The translations under genes were made by a program, and so were the position numbers. The notes below the pieces were generated by a model, which worked only from the letters and a program-made list of their open reading frames with translations, was not told the DNA's origin and ran no database searches. Positions 22,402-34,310 of a stretch of DNA of 64,000 nt are shown here, piece after piece (within the stretch, counting starts at the first letter, position 1; each line of letters opens with the position of its first letter). This DNA is from Durusdinium trenchii (lineage: Eukaryota > Sar > Dinophyceae > Suessiales > Symbiodiniaceae), in contig CAXAMN010008524.1 in the NCBI GenBank assembly GCA_963970005.1, forward strand, positions 104,247-168,246. The letters run 5' to 3'.

Positions 22402-23610
22402 ATGGGTCTCCTGGTGGATCGCCAGGGGATTGATGGGGCGATGTTGGCTCAGAGGGTGGCTGAGGCCACAGGAGCGGCTACTCAAGCTGCACAGGCGGCA
22501 TTGGCCCTAGCAACTAGCACAAGCAGTTCCTCAAAGAAGAGTGGTGATGATTCGTATAAACTCTTGCCGAAACCCAACTCTTGGGCACCGAAGGACAGGG
22601 AGGCTGAGCTTTCGAGTTTTCGAGATTGGTCTTGGCCGCTAGAGAAATACCTGGTGACAATCGATGCAGAGTATGAGAGAGATCTAGAGTTGATCAGACA
22701 GGATCCCAACAAAGCAATCGAGATGACAAGCATGGATGAGCAGGAGCGCAAGAGAACAATGTTTTAGTACGGACTTTTGGCATCGCTGCTCAAGAACAGG
22801 CCATTGACATTGTTGCGCGCAGTCAGTGACATGAACGGTCTCAAGGCTACACGTCAGTTGCTGGCCAGTTGCATGCCTGCTAGCAAGAACAGAGCAATGG
22901 GGCTTCTTCAGGTCATGATGCAGTGGCCGGCTTTCAACCTGAGAGAGTCGATGACCAGTCAGGTGTTGAGACTTGAGGAAGCATTCAATGAGTACAACAA
23001 GATCAGCGACAAACTTGGAGACGACAGAAAGTCAGCAGTGTTACTTTGTTGCGTTACAGTTACAGGTGAGTTGAAGGTTTGGTTGCAATTGAACTTGACA
23101 GATTCGACAGATTGTGGCAAGTTGCGTGACACCATTCTTCGTTTCGATGTTGCAACAACAAAGTACAGTGACACAATGGCTTTTGGTTCCACATTGCCAC
23201 AACAGCAGAACAGTGAATCGACAAACATGGAGGTTGATCGGACGCAGGACAAGGGCAAATGAAAGGACAAAGGAAAGAAAGGTGATGGCAAGTCAAAAGG
23301 AAAAGGGTATGGCTCTGGTCAGAGTTGGACCTCATACAACTCAGGCTGGAAAGGACAGAGCAGAAAGGAAAAGGCAAAGACAAGGACATAGACAAGGGCA
23401 AAGGAAAAGCTTTGCGGTCGAAATGGACACATGGCCAAAGAATTCTAAAGGAAAGGGCAAAGGAGGAAAGGTTCGTCAGGTTGATGAGCAAACATCTGGA
23501 GGTGGAAAGCAGCAGACAGATGCTTCAACATCTTCAGGTAGTATTCAGCAGCAGTCGAACCAAGGTACAGTTCTTCGCCTTGTTTTGACCTCTCAAGCTC
23601 AACAGAGCAT
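22402..23610 (+). pseudogene. E3 gag with in-frame stops
   Basis: It starts at ATG 22402. The first part (to 22767) has an Ala-rich stretch, then LLPKPNSWAPKDREAELSSF, homologous to E2. A TAG at 22765-22767 is followed by the capsid core (22777-23262), including MQWPAFNLRESMTSQVLRLE and RLEEAFNEYNKISDKLGDD, which E2 lacks. A TGA closes it near 23260. After that comes a Lys/Gly-rich tract, and a degraded zinc knuckle reading CGRNGHMAKEF can be seen near 23415. The protein would package element RNA. Confidence 0.82.
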
Positions 23611-24399
23611 GTGAGAATGGTGCACGAGCAGAAGTGTGAGTTTTTCTTCATTGGTGATGACAGCAATGTTGAAACAGTTCCTTTTGATTTGCCGGCGGTC
23701 GAGCTTCGAGAGAGTTTGGAGTTCGACCTTAGCGTGTATGAGACAGTTGAGACAAAGAGGCATGGCCGGCAAAGTGAGGTTCAAATCATTTTGGACTCAG
23801 GTAGTGACGCCGCAGAATTGCCAGAGAGTTTTGGCGCGCGTGGTGTTGAGAGCGACGCTGCAGGAGTGTTGCAAGATTGCCAAGGCAAAAGTTTGTCTAC
23901 ACCAGGTTGTCGAACAATTGCGTTTTGTTTGATTGACGAGACAGGTGCACAAATTGTTTTGAGAGAGACTGGCTACATCAGCAAGAGTGTTAGCAATCCC
24001 ATTCTTTCATTCGGCAAGTTTATTAGGAAGGGCTGGTGATTGAAAGCAAGCGAGAGTGAAGCACCCAAGCTGGTGCGTGACACAGGTGCATCTTTGGCAG
24101 TGAAGTTCAAGCAGAATTCATTGGCCTTGAGAGGAACGATTAGGGCTGTTGAGGAGAAGGGTGCATTGAGTTCCACAGACATGTTGCCAGTTGATGTTCC
24201 AAACGCTTGGTATAGTCTTCCAGGTGGTTGGCGTGAGTTGCTCGGTCGTCCTGCATTTGTTGGGAAGGCAAAGCAGTTTGTTGACTACAGTGGACAAAAG
24301 TCGATCATACAATATCCATACAGAGCAACACTTGTGTATGACGGTAGGAGTTGGTTTCTTGCAGGGCTGTGTGAAGCAGTGAGTTTGATGGGGAATTGA
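23611..24399 (+). pseudogene. E3 aspartic protease, active site intact, stop inside
   Basis: The catalytic motif VQIILDSGSDAAELP lies near 23779-23823, with the Asp-Ser-Gly triad intact. SNPILSFGKFIRKGW follows near 23992-24036 and ends at a TGA. The same frame continues through RDTGASLAVKFKQNSLALRG to a second stop at 24397-24399. The protease would cut the Gag-Pol precursor. Both stops fall within what should be one polyprotein. Confidence 0.75.
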
Positions 24400-24809
24400 G
24401 CTGAGAGCATCGATCCAAAAGGTGAACGGTTCAACAACAGCTTGACAATCCTTTCAACGGATGTACGAGGTCCAGATGATCTTGGATTTGTTTGCGCTTC
24501 TGAGGGGATCGCAAAGCAGAGTTCTTCTCTTTTCATGGGTGCGAGCAGTAGCAGTTCGCGACAAGCCTTGAAGGAACCAGCTCAGGGGTCGACAGGTGAC
24601 ATTGCAATGAAGGACAAGGCATTGAGCCCTTCAGAGGGCGGGGCTTTGATCCCAACTTCACAGGAGGCGCTGAGTCCGTCAGTGGGCGGGGCCGGAGTTG
24701 TTTCATTGTCAGACCCAGCAAGTGTGACAATCGAAGGAGTTGCGCTTACAGTTGAATTCAGTGCTTCATTGCTCAAGGCCGGACGCAAGGCCTGTGGTCT
24801 CGAACAAAG
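24400..24809 (+). pseudogene. E3 protease-integrase linker
   Basis: The frame is open to 24825, without recognised motifs. It contains two related segments, LSPSEGGALIP and LSPSVGGAGVV, a short internal repeat. It joins protease to integrase and shifts frame near 24815. Confidence 0.5.
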
Positions 24810-25640
24810 TTGTACAAGCGATTGAGGAATCACGTTTTGCAACAGGAGTTGGATGCAGATGTTTCTGTTGCGGCAAAGCTTGAGGCAGAAGTTGCGAGAG
24901 AGCCCAATACGCAGGTTTTACATCCAAAGCCTTCAGACGAGGAGGTGACGCGGCGCAAGGTGATACATTTGCCGTATGCACCATGGTGTGAAGCATGTGT
25001 TGCAGGGAAAGGTAGACCAGATGCACGCAAGACAGATTTGTCTTCGAAGGATGGAGGAATCCCATGTGTTTCTATGGATTTTTTGCTACGCAGGAAAGAA
25101 GCTTGAGCCTTTGACGCCGGATGAACGTGCGCTGCCTCCAGATCACAAGAGGTTGATTTGCTTGATGCTCTTCGACTTGCAGACAGGTTCCATGGCAGCA
25201 CTCCCGGTTCAGAAGAAGGCTCGCGCGAGGTTCCTTTGCGCAGAAGTTTGTAGGTTTCTCAGCTTTTTGGGACACAATGAGGTTGAAGTGAGGACGGACA
25301 ATGAACCTGTTTTGTTGCCATTGCAAAAGGCACTTCAGAGGGCAAGGAACAAGATGGGAAGCCAAACACACATTACAACCACAAAACCCTTGGACCACGG
25401 TTCGAAGAGCTGGGTTGAATCATGTGTTCATCGTGTACGACAGATGGCGCTTGTTTTGGTGAGAGAGATGGAGCTGAATTTGAAGTGACAGTTCCATGTC
25501 ATCATCCTCAATTGGCGTGGGCATTCAACCATGCAGCTGGCTGATGTGTCGTTTTCTTCCAAATGGTGGCTTGACGCCATATGAAGTTGCTCTTGGGAGA
25601 GAGTATAAGGGCAAGATCACTTCGTTCGGTTTGCCTGTGT
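24810..25640 (+). pseudogene. E3 integrase, frameshifted
   Basis: The zinc-binding region reads VIHLPYAPWCEACVAGKGR (about 24960-25016). The first Asp is in CVSMDFLL near 25068-25085, where the frame changes. In the second frame, VEVRTDNEPVLLPL (about 25284-25325) carries the second Asp and KSWVESCVHRVRQM (about 25408-25450) the Glu. A third frame continues with FLPNGGLTPYEVALGREYKG (near 25554-25613). D, D, E and the post-core block are all present, so the integrase decayed by frameshifts and not by loss of active-site residues. Confidence 0.85.
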
Positions 25641-26227
25641 TGGCTTAGATTGGTTCGAAGGACACTCGTGAACAGAAAGGCATTTTGAGGTGGATTCGAG
25701 GTATTTGGCTGGGCAAGACAAACGCAAACGATCAACGCATTGTTGGAATTGGAAGCACGATTAGATTGGCCAGAAGCATCAAATCCATCGATTCTGATTG
25801 GAGCGTGCGTCGGGACATGTATGATCAGTTTCGAGTTCAACCCTACATGATAGAAGGTGCTATGGGAAACAAGTTGATGCCAAACAATTCGTATAGAAGA
25901 GATGGTCACAGGGTGCATGATGAAGCTGCCTAAAAGATTCAGGATGGCAATGATCACAGAAAAGTTGCACCATGTTGATGAGGACCCCTTGGACAATTTT
26001 TCGGATTGTTCTAACGTAGAGTTGCTCTTTGATCAATACGACGATGGGAGTCCCACAGAACATGTTGATACCAAGTTGAACACAGATGCGCTGTGGTATC
26101 CTTTGGGGGAGACAGAACCTAGCATTTCGACGGAGACACTGAAGGAGTTGGACAGTCTTGCAGACCGCGTTGAGTTGGAGAGACTTGTTGACATGACAGT
26201 GTTGACACCGGCTGAAACAGTTTTGGA
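25641..26227 (+). pseudogene. E3 integrase-RT linker
   Basis: Open blocks (25685-25933 and 25902-26282) have no named domain. The first, with ILRWIRGIWLGKTNANDQRI, fits the integrase C-terminal region. The second is acidic and includes LERLVDMTVL near 26178. Confidence 0.5.
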
Positions 26228-27215
26228 TTGGGGCAAACAGGACTCGGGTGGAGAGCTGAGTTCAAAATTTGTTCGTACGTGAGAAGGAAGCACAAAGGGG
26301 ATGAAGCTTTTTGGCTGAGGAGGTCACGGGTTGTTGCAAGGGAGTTCAACACGTTTTCGCGAGACGACGCCTTTGAACCGGCCAGTTCAGTGATTGCCCA
26401 AAGACTTCTTCCCGCTCTGGCAATGACCCATGACGAGGAGACAGCAGATTTTGTTCTTGGAAGTGGTGACATCGCAGGCGCTTACCTACAGGTTCCACAG
26501 TCAAAGATGAGACCGTTGAAACTAGAGGGGCAAACGCAGGTTCGTTTTTACATCAGCAAATGTTTGCCTGGTCAGAGAGATGCTGCGAGACGGCGGTATG
26601 ATCATTTGGCAAAAGACATTCATGAAATGCTGGGTGGTGAAACTTCTCTGGAGCAACCCTCAATGTTTCGTTTACCATGTGGGTGCGTGATTCTTGCGCA
26701 CATTGACGATTTGTTGTTCTGGGGTAGCGAGACTTTCCTTGGCGCAGACAGTCGTTCCAAAGCTTGAATCACAGTACAGGGTGAATTTTCACGATGCGCC
26801 AAAAGATGAAGGAGGAACAATAGAGTTTTTGAAAAGAGCGCGTGTCATTGAACCGGACTATACACAGATGTTCATTCATTCAGAGAAGCAGCGTGCGAAG
26901 CGTTGTTTTGATGTGTACAAGCAGTGGACTGACAAGCTGAAGAAGAGCAAGGTTCCAGGTACACCTCACAGTTTTTCGCATTCTGACACGAGCACGCCTT
27001 TGAATGAGGAGATGGCAAGCGTTTATCGATCGCTGACCCGGTCGCTCATGTATCTGAGTCACGACAGGGTAGATTTGCAGTTCACGACCAAATCACTTGC
27101 ATCATATCTCAAAACGCGAACGGTTCATGCTTGGGAGTGTTTGGGACAGTTGATTAGCTACAGTGTGACAGAGTTTGTTTTGCAAGTTGAATGGAGGAGA
27201 ACAGCAAACAAGTAA
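26228..27215 (+). pseudogene. E3 reverse transcriptase
   Basis: FWLRRSRVVAREFNTFSRDD (about 26309-26370) is the N-terminal RT block. LGSGDIAGAYLQVPQ (near 26458-26503) is motif A. KCLPGQRDAARRRYDHL replaces the LYGL/APR-x-W block. AHIDDLLFWG has HIDD at 26699-26710 as the catalytic box. After a frameshift near 26745 the thumb/connection region continues to 27215 with YRSLTRSLMYLSHDRVDLQF. Confidence 0.85.
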
Positions 27216-27720
27216 GATCTTGGTCGAGAGATATAGCGATGCAGACTGGCTAGGTAGTTCAGGATGCGAGTCGACTTCAGGAAGCTCACATGTTCTTAAC
27301 GGAGTTCCAACCTATTCATCTTCTAGAACTCAGAAGTTGATTGCGTTGAGCCCGACTGAAAGTGAGTGGTACAGCACGACGTCCTGCGCCATCGACTTGC
27401 TCTACATCAAAGCATCGGTGAAGTTCGTGAGAAAAGATGCTGACGCGCGTTGCAAGCTCATCCCAGACAACAGCGCAGCAAGGCAGATAGCAAACAAGCT
27501 TGGAGTATGTCGTGTTAGGCGGTTGCAAGGGAAACTTTTGTGGATTCAACAGATGGTTCAAAGGCAGGAATTCACTTTCCATCAGGTTCCCACAAAGTTC
27601 AATCCCGCAGACTTGCGCGCAAAGAAGTTGGCATTCCGTAGGCATTGTATGCTCATGTTCTTGCATGGCACGGAGTATGGAGACGGTGAAACAATCTACC
27701 AAGACGAGAATATTGAATAG
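27216..27720 (+). pseudogene. E3 RNase H
   Basis: RYSDADWLGSSGCESTSGSS (near 27229-27288) holds the first Asp; LIALSPTESEWYSTTS (27337-27384) the Glu block; LIPDNSAARQIANKLG (27457-27504) the next Asp block. RRLQGKLLWIQQMVQRQEF follows, then the end signature NPADLRAKKL. The domain is continuous in one frame and closes with TAG at 27718-27720. Confidence 0.85.
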
Positions 27721-27777
27721 AACACACATGGATCGCTCGGGGCAATAGGACCCAACAAGGCAACGCAGTCCAACTCA

Positions 27778-28823
27778 ATGTGCGCATTGTTGTTGAGCTT
27801 AGTTCAGGGCACAGAAGGTCATTCTTGTGAGGGTCTTGAGCTTGCGAGCGCATTTATGTGGACGGTCGTTCTTTCGCTTTTCGCTGGCTTCGCTGGATTT
27901 GTTTGGCGGAGGGTTCTTGCAATGAGCGGGGGAGAGACAGAGACACCAGAGCAGCATGATCAGGAAAAACTCAGACAGCGACAGACCATGCTGAACAAGG
28001 AGTTCAAACAGAGGATGAAACCGCAATTCGAGAGGAGGCTTCGGAATCTTCAGGGCATGCTTTGGGATCAGCAGAGCAGGAGCGTGTTCCAGAGCATGTT
28101 GTTGGTTCAGAGGCTCATGAACTTGACTTGAACCGAGATGAGGAGTCACGCGCAGAACATGATGATTTAGACGGTGTTGAAGCAGCTGCCGTTAGAGATG
28201 AGGACGAGCCGGATTCGAACAATACAGACAGCTTGAGTGAGGATGCGCAGGCTGGCTACATTCGCCCAGACCAAGTTGCAGGTCGCCAATTGGTGAGCTG
28301 GAAGAAGTTGAAGAGGAGGTTGAGATTGAAGAGGATAGCCCAGTTACCAGTTGATTTTGGCACAAATGGCCATGGAACCTTGGCCATCATCAACGCTGAG
28401 GGTGAAGCAATAGTTGCAGACACCAACATTGCATTGGGGGAAGAAGGACTTGGTATGGCAGGTCGCCAGTTCTACAGGGCACATGTTCGAGGAGGCGTTG
28501 AGTATGAAGAAGAGCAAGAGGAGGAGGAAGACGTTGACGCTTCTTCTTCTCATGCAGAATTTCCGTGGGAGTCAGAGAACCCAGACAGGTGGATTGAGGA
28601 ACATCTCATTGAAAGTGATCTTTTTGAGAGTTCAGAGGAGTCATGAGAAGTTGAGGATGAGCCGGAAACCGAGATCGGAGCAAATCTGGTAGCAGATGCA
28701 AACCGCAATCGTTCAGTGCGAAGAAGGATTGACTACAATAGAGCAGTGAGAACAGGACGAGACACAGAGCCTGAAGATGAACCTTCAGAGATTGAGCCAG
28801 AAGTTGAGAGGATTCGAATGAAA
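27778..28823 (+). pseudogene. E3 post-RNase H ORF with transmembrane segment
   Basis: A new ATG at 27778 opens a frame with a hydrophobic start (MCALLLSLVQG) and a second, longer hydrophobic helix, ASAFMWTVVLSLFAGFAGFV (27844-27903), followed by WRR. A Gln/Arg/Lys-rich amphipathic region comes next. The frame shifts near 28070-28120 into a long acidic domain (28130-28646) with EEEQEEEEDVDASSS. A TGA at 28644 is followed by further open frame to 28823. The position after RNase H, the single strong membrane helix and the acidic C-terminal half match the E2 tail, although sequence identity is low. Function is unknown. Confidence 0.6.
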
Positions 28824-29005
28824 TCAGTGGATCGGTCGAGATGACTGAGAGTTTTTGACGTTGAGTCGTCAACATTCACGTGGTCCTTTTCAGAGCTCTA
28901 TAGATGATAGAGACTCATGGACGCTAGGCTTGAAGTTGATGGCCACAAGAAATTCCCAAGCCACGAAACCTCTCACACACCTAAGTTGGATCGAGGTTGG
29001 CGGGG

Positions 29006-29077
29006 TGTGTGGCTTGGAACATGTCACTACGGTACCGCATGAGACCCTTTGACGCTCGAGAAAACAGGAGCGTTTCA
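29006..29077 (+). repeat. E3 right LTR, 72 bp
   Basis: It matches 22215-22286. The preceding bases GAGGTTGGCGGGG are only partly purine, so the polypurine tract is weak or mutated. Confidence 0.9.
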
Positions 29078-32000
29078 GAGTTCCCCAGGGTAGCTCAAAA
29101 TGGTTCGTTAACGATACACACGATCCTTTTGCGCGCAGACTGCGGATAAGACACGCTATCCGCATCTATGCACTAATGGTATCTAATGTTATTATTTTGC
29201 ACCTATCGGCGCCAGATGGCAAAGCTTATCTAGATTGGTCCGGCTCCATACAAGTGGCAGCAAATTGCTACCTATTATGCCAAGCCAGATTGCAAGCACT
29301 GCACCCCGGCGGCATGTTCAAAACCTGCACGCAACATCAATCAAACAGTCTTATCACAAAGCACATGGCTGACGCTGTCGACCATTGAGAATCCTGCAGG
29401 CCCCGTGGAGTTTGTATCTATCTTGTGGGTCGCAACACGACGACATTCCGCATTCATTGAAGTCTTGAATACAACTTTGGCATCGCTTTGGCTTTCAAGC
29501 TCAAACCACATGAAAAAACAGATCATGTCATACCAATTCATGACTGCAGATGATTAGACTATGTATGCAGCTGTTGGCACTGAATGTAGTTTGCCGTGCC
29601 ACACACTCACTTAGGGAGGCTGGATTTTGCACTTTTGCACCACGCCTACAAGACTGGAAACTGGTATATACCCTTTTTCTTCAAGCATGGCCCACCCATA
29701 TCCATCATATCCATTCATTTCCCACAAGTTTTCACTTGCAGGACGAGACTGTCGTTGAGACAAAGGAAGACGAAATCAGGACTGCTCAGCAAGGGCAAAA
29801 GGATTCAAATTGGGCAGTACTAACAATAGGGCAAGTAACCCCAGATGACATCAGCTGTTTGAGGACAACAAGTGGTCGGATTCTGTTTTTTCTGATGTTG
29901 TGCGAAACCGAGATGCTGGTTGTGCATCCTTTTAGTGCGAACGTTCTTTATTGTAACGATCAACCAAACAACGCCGCAGCTAAGGCACAGCGGCCTTGAT
30001 GCGCCAATGTGCCACTTGGCGTGTGCACATCCGAAGTCTTTCTCAGCTTTCATTGAATTGCGCACTGCAAAAGACACAAACCATCAAACCCTAAGGATGG
30101 TGCCTGCGGCAAAATCAGAATCCCTTCTTGGAGTAATTCTGCCGTAATTTTTTTCCAGGCCGTTTCCTAGTTACTCTGGAAAGTTTCCAAAAACCTGTCG
30201 TTCACATGACTTTGCTTCGCTTATTTCCCCCGCATGCAAGCATGTTCCCAAGGGCACTGATAGGTTCAGTTGATTGTCATTTCATAGAAAAGGAATAAAG
30301 TTCCAGCTTAATGATCTGGTCACTTCATAGACCCACTTGCCAGACCTTTATTGCTGCTTAAGGTTGGTCACCTCATTTTGTCGATTTGCGTGGTTTGGCA
30401 TTCACAGAAAGTCAAACTTAGGCATCCAATTCTATAGAGAGGTGTTTCCAATAAAATGCCGCCTTGTAGACTGTACGTACTTTGTTCGCTGGGTATGAGG
30501 GTGGTGACAATATGTTTATTTGACTCGTTTGACTGACAAGTGACTAGTGCATCAAGACTTGCCAATCGAAACGTTCGCAAGGAACAATTTAGCGCGGCAA
30601 AATTTTGAAGTGGACGCAAATGTATGTAAACGTAGATGGTGAAACTATAATATATGTGTTTTTGCTTGCATTTCTGCACGTGACTGAGGTCTGAGAAAAG
30701 TTTCAAACCAGATATATACTGTAAACCAGTCAATAACTGCCCAGAGTCATGCCCCCTCGTTCCTCGATCTCAGTATAACGGAGCAACAGACCGAAATACC
30801 CACAAGCAAACTACGGACACCGCTAGGCGGTTTGATTTGTTGCCATATTTTATCTTGAGAAGCGAACAGATCCTGATCTCAGCCACTCAAAGTCTGTGAG
30901 TTAGTGGCTAAACTTGTTTGCTTCAGTAGTACGTATTTAGCACCGTGGAATTGAAGCGTGTAAAGCAACAACGCTGTAGTGACTAGTGTGTTTGCTCAAA
31001 TTAGCACACTCACTCTGACTGCCGACATTGTATACTGCAACTTAAACGTTGAACTGTCTCCAGAGGAGAACACGCAAAGCGAAGACACTTGCTTGTAGCA
31101 CTGGAATGGAGTCCTCGGACGTGGCTCTCATCCATTCTCCACAAAAAAACGTAAAACTATATATTGTAGAGCAAGCAGGTTTGCAATGTTACCATATGTC
31201 ACCTACTTTGGCAGAATAATTATTAATTGCATGCCTCAGTTTACATTCTGCATTTTGTCTCGGTGAAAGCCTAGGCCAGGATGCAGAGTTGCTTCAATCT
31301 CTGGACGGATTTTCCTCCGCATTTGTTTTGCGGTCGCAAAATGTGTCAACTCTGTTTTCTAACTTGACATTTCATTTTATGTGTTGCATTCTCTGCAGGA
31401 CGATGTGGGCCTTGTCGACCTGCCTCTTGTGAACTGAAGGCTGGTTGTGTGAGATAAGCAATGGGTGTTGTGTTTTTTTCATCAACAGGTCATGCCGAGC
31501 ATGCAGCAGTTCACCAAAGCCAGACTACATTGCCCTAATATGTTCAGATGGCTGCAAGCAGTTCCGACGGAAAAGAAGCGGCTGCCCAGCGGTTTGCAGG
31601 CAAAATGTGTTGTTCTCCTTTGTTCCAGCATCAGCCACGGCAACTACTGTTCCAAACCTACAGATACGTGCGCTTGAATTCGTTGTTCTTTGGGTTGTGG
31701 GGGATTGTAGAGGATACCCCAAAGCAAAACGACAGAGGACATTCTGCAGACCCCACAACCAAGCATCCCGGCTTGTCAACATCAGCAAAGCACATACACT
31801 ATTTGTGTTCATCGGTTGGACACAATGAGTGGTGCTCAACGCGAGCAAAACCACGCAGCCATTTAGGCTCCATGTTGTGAACCAGAGGTATCTTCAATTG
31901 GTTAGGTGATCAGGTAAAATCAGTCATTGAAACTCAAGATGAATTGCGTTTCTCGTTCGTGATTGGGTGCAGATGAACGGCTGGCAGAATATTTGGGTTG

Positions 32001-32854
32001 ATGTGAAGCTGACGGTGGGCAAGGGTTCAACGTCACATGGTTCATATTTCATGACTTTGCATGTGCGCCAAGAACTGCAAGTCAATAACAGTTCATGGCT
32101 TCGCCTTCGTTTGCAAACTCGTTTGCTCAAGGCAACTTGGATGTTTTGCAGCATTTGATACATGGGACATCGATGAGCTACAACGAAGATTACACTCGAG
32201 TTCGAACACCATCTACACTTACTGCAGCGGCTTGTTGCCTTTCCGCTAAAGTGTTTTTGATACTTAGTGTTTCTGCTGCTGTTCAATGCAATCTCCACCC
32301 ATCCCTCACGATAAACATCATTCTGAGTTCTCAAACGCAGCCATTATATAATGGTGACTAAAGACTTACTTGATATCTAGCGGCAAGGGTATGGTACTGT
32401 ATATCTGTATATCTTTTGAACGAAGGGAACACTGACTGTTCTTAAACTACCCATTGTAGCTACTTGGCTTCGCCGCCAGTTTTGTGAAGCTCGAGAGTCG
32501 AACAGGCTGAAAGGTGCAGAATGCCTAGAACTCCTCCACACAATGGTCGTCGCAATTGCATTGCTTTGAGACTGTACAGACCCCTTTTTTTTTCTATGAA
32601 AGGCTACAGTATCAAGGTAAATCCTGGAAATAGCACAAAAGATTGACTCAGGCAACCTGAAGTCAATTAGCTTTAGCTTAGGGCCAGGATCATCCCAAAT
32701 GATGTGAGTTTGGGGTCAGTTGCCATTCCTGATTTTAGGGGACCCCTTTGGGGTCCAACTCGCCCTGGGACGTGTCAATTTCGCTTCAATAGCGCCCTGT
32801 CCACTTCATGCACCTCTCTACTTCGCGCAACCCTTTTCTCTATGTCTTTCTTAC
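29078..32854. other. Spacer without supported genes
   Basis: AT-richer sequence with only short frames on both strands. No domain, RNA gene or tandem array was recognised. Confidence 0.5.
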
Positions 32855-33010
32855 TGCAAGTACAGAGATGCATCTTGACCTTTTTGTCATGTTTGTTCAC
32901 ATCCCGCAAGGGCGGGGCTCGAGCTTGAGCGCTGGTGTGAAACAGCGCGGGACGCGCGCGATTTGGTCCATCGTGGACCGCGGTAGGCCTTTGGCATAGG
33001 CCTTCGTGCA
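32855..33010 (+). repeat. E4 left LTR, 156 bp
   Basis: It starts TGCAAGTACAGAGATGCATC and ends GGCCTTCGTGCA. It contains a GGTCCA...TGGACC inverted repeat and a GGCCT...AGGCC inverted repeat near its 3' end. The right copy lacks about 14 bp after GAGCGCT. Confidence 0.92.
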
Positions 33011-33022
33011 TGGTAGCGGAGC
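33011..33022 (+). promoter_or_regulatory. E4 primer-binding site
   Basis: TGGTAGCGGAGC directly follows the LTR's terminal CA, as in E2. Confidence 0.9.
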
Positions 33023-33078
33023 TGCTGGTTCTGTGCGCCTTGGCGGCGGCGGCGGCGGCGGCTGCTTGGGGGCATTCG

Positions 33079-34310
33079 ATGCCCAGCGGTGAAGAGATCC
33101 CGACATGGGATGGAGACCCGGCGAGCTTTGAAAGCTTCGCCACAAGCTGCAAGTGGTATGAGTCCGGCCTCAAGGACAATGAGAAGAAGCTAGCGGCACC
33201 CCGCATTTGGCAAAGGTTGAGCGGAGTTGCCAGGAGCGTGGTCAAGCACCTCGAGCCCAAGGACTTCTCGACGGATGGCGGCCTGGAGCGGCTCATGGCG
33301 GTGCTTCGGAGTCGCCCCTCCAGAAGCTGCCCATCCCGGACAGCTTCTCCCGCCTGGAGAGGTGGTCCAACCTCAGGCGGCTTGGGAATGAAAGCATTCC
33401 ACAACTCCTGGTGCGCGAGCAGCTCTTCGTGGAGCTACAACAGGCCCTGCAAAGGGCCAGGCACGAGAAGGCCAAGCTAGGGGTGAAGTCCATGGGAGTT
33501 GGGGCAAGTGAGCATGATCCTCCGATCTCGCCGACTAGGTCACCGAATGTCACAAGAGCTGGACTTGGCGCTGGTAGAGAAGACATCTCCTTCGATGAGG
33601 AGCCAGCTCGACCGACGACCTCTCCACTGACAACTTCAGGTGAGAGTGCAGAGTTCTTTGAACATGAACTCAGAGGATATCCCTTGCTGAAGTCTGCAAA
33701 GCTATCTCAAGCTGAACGCCAACATATGTTGACGTTGACTCGCAACTCAACCCACTTCCACCAGATCCGACAAGCTTTGAGGTCTTTGTTTTCTGATGGA
33801 GCTGAACAAGGTGATGACCTCGGACGACACCCTCGACGGCATGTGTGGTATGCTGATGAAGGTGGAGAATGGCTGGAACCTGATGACTGGTGGCAGCAGG
33901 CGGAAGATCCAACCGCTTGGTGGGCTGAGGAAGCCTATTGGCAGGACTGGTCCCCATCGCAAGGCTGGGATGATGACTCCTACTATGAGGCTGATTTCGA
34001 CCTCGGTGAGAGCCTATATCCTGGTGAAGGTGATGGGCAAGATCAGACAGCCGAAGAAGCAGAAGGCGAGAAACGCCTTGAAGAGGCCTACACCATTGCA
34101 GCAGAACAAGACTTTGGCTGAAGCCAAACAAGCCGTTGCTCGGGTGCGGGCAGCTCGCGGCTACTACAACCCCGTGGGCATGAACGGCGGTCCCAAGGGC
34201 AAAGGCAAGGGCAAGCAACTCTCGTCCTTCGGAGCTGGGCAAGGGCACTGGCTTTGGACCACGCTTCATCTGCGGCCAGCTCGGCCATAGCTGCGAAATG
34301 CCCAGGTAGA
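33079..34310 (+). pseudogene. E4 gag, two frameshifts
   Basis: The frame is open from an ATG at the LTR/primer-site junction (33010). MPSGEEIPTWDGDPASFESF at 33079 is the more likely protein start. The sequence is a copia Gag: W-D-G-D-P-x-x-F-x-x-F is the capsid start. The frame shifts near 33308 and continues with LPIPDSFSRLERWSNLRR and an acidic Trp-rich region (33850-34000), ending at TGA 34121. A third frame carries LAEAKQAVARVRAARGYYNP and a Lys/Gly tract, then a degraded zinc knuckle, FICGQLGHSCEMP, near 34270-34310. Confidence 0.82.

Larger units (their letters stand above)
22215..29077 (+). mobile_element. E3: Ty1/copia LTR retrotransposon, 6.86 kb
   Basis: The 72-bp LTRs at 22215-22286 and 29006-29077 differ at about three positions. 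The primer-binding site follows two bases after the left LTR. The interior runs gag, protease, integrase, RT, RNase H, then a separate membrane-anchored ORF. It is a relative of E2, with the same Gag opening, the same module order and the same kind of tail. It is interrupted by stop codons and frameshifts. No matching target duplication was found (CAATG on the left, GAGTT on the right). Confidence 0.9.
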
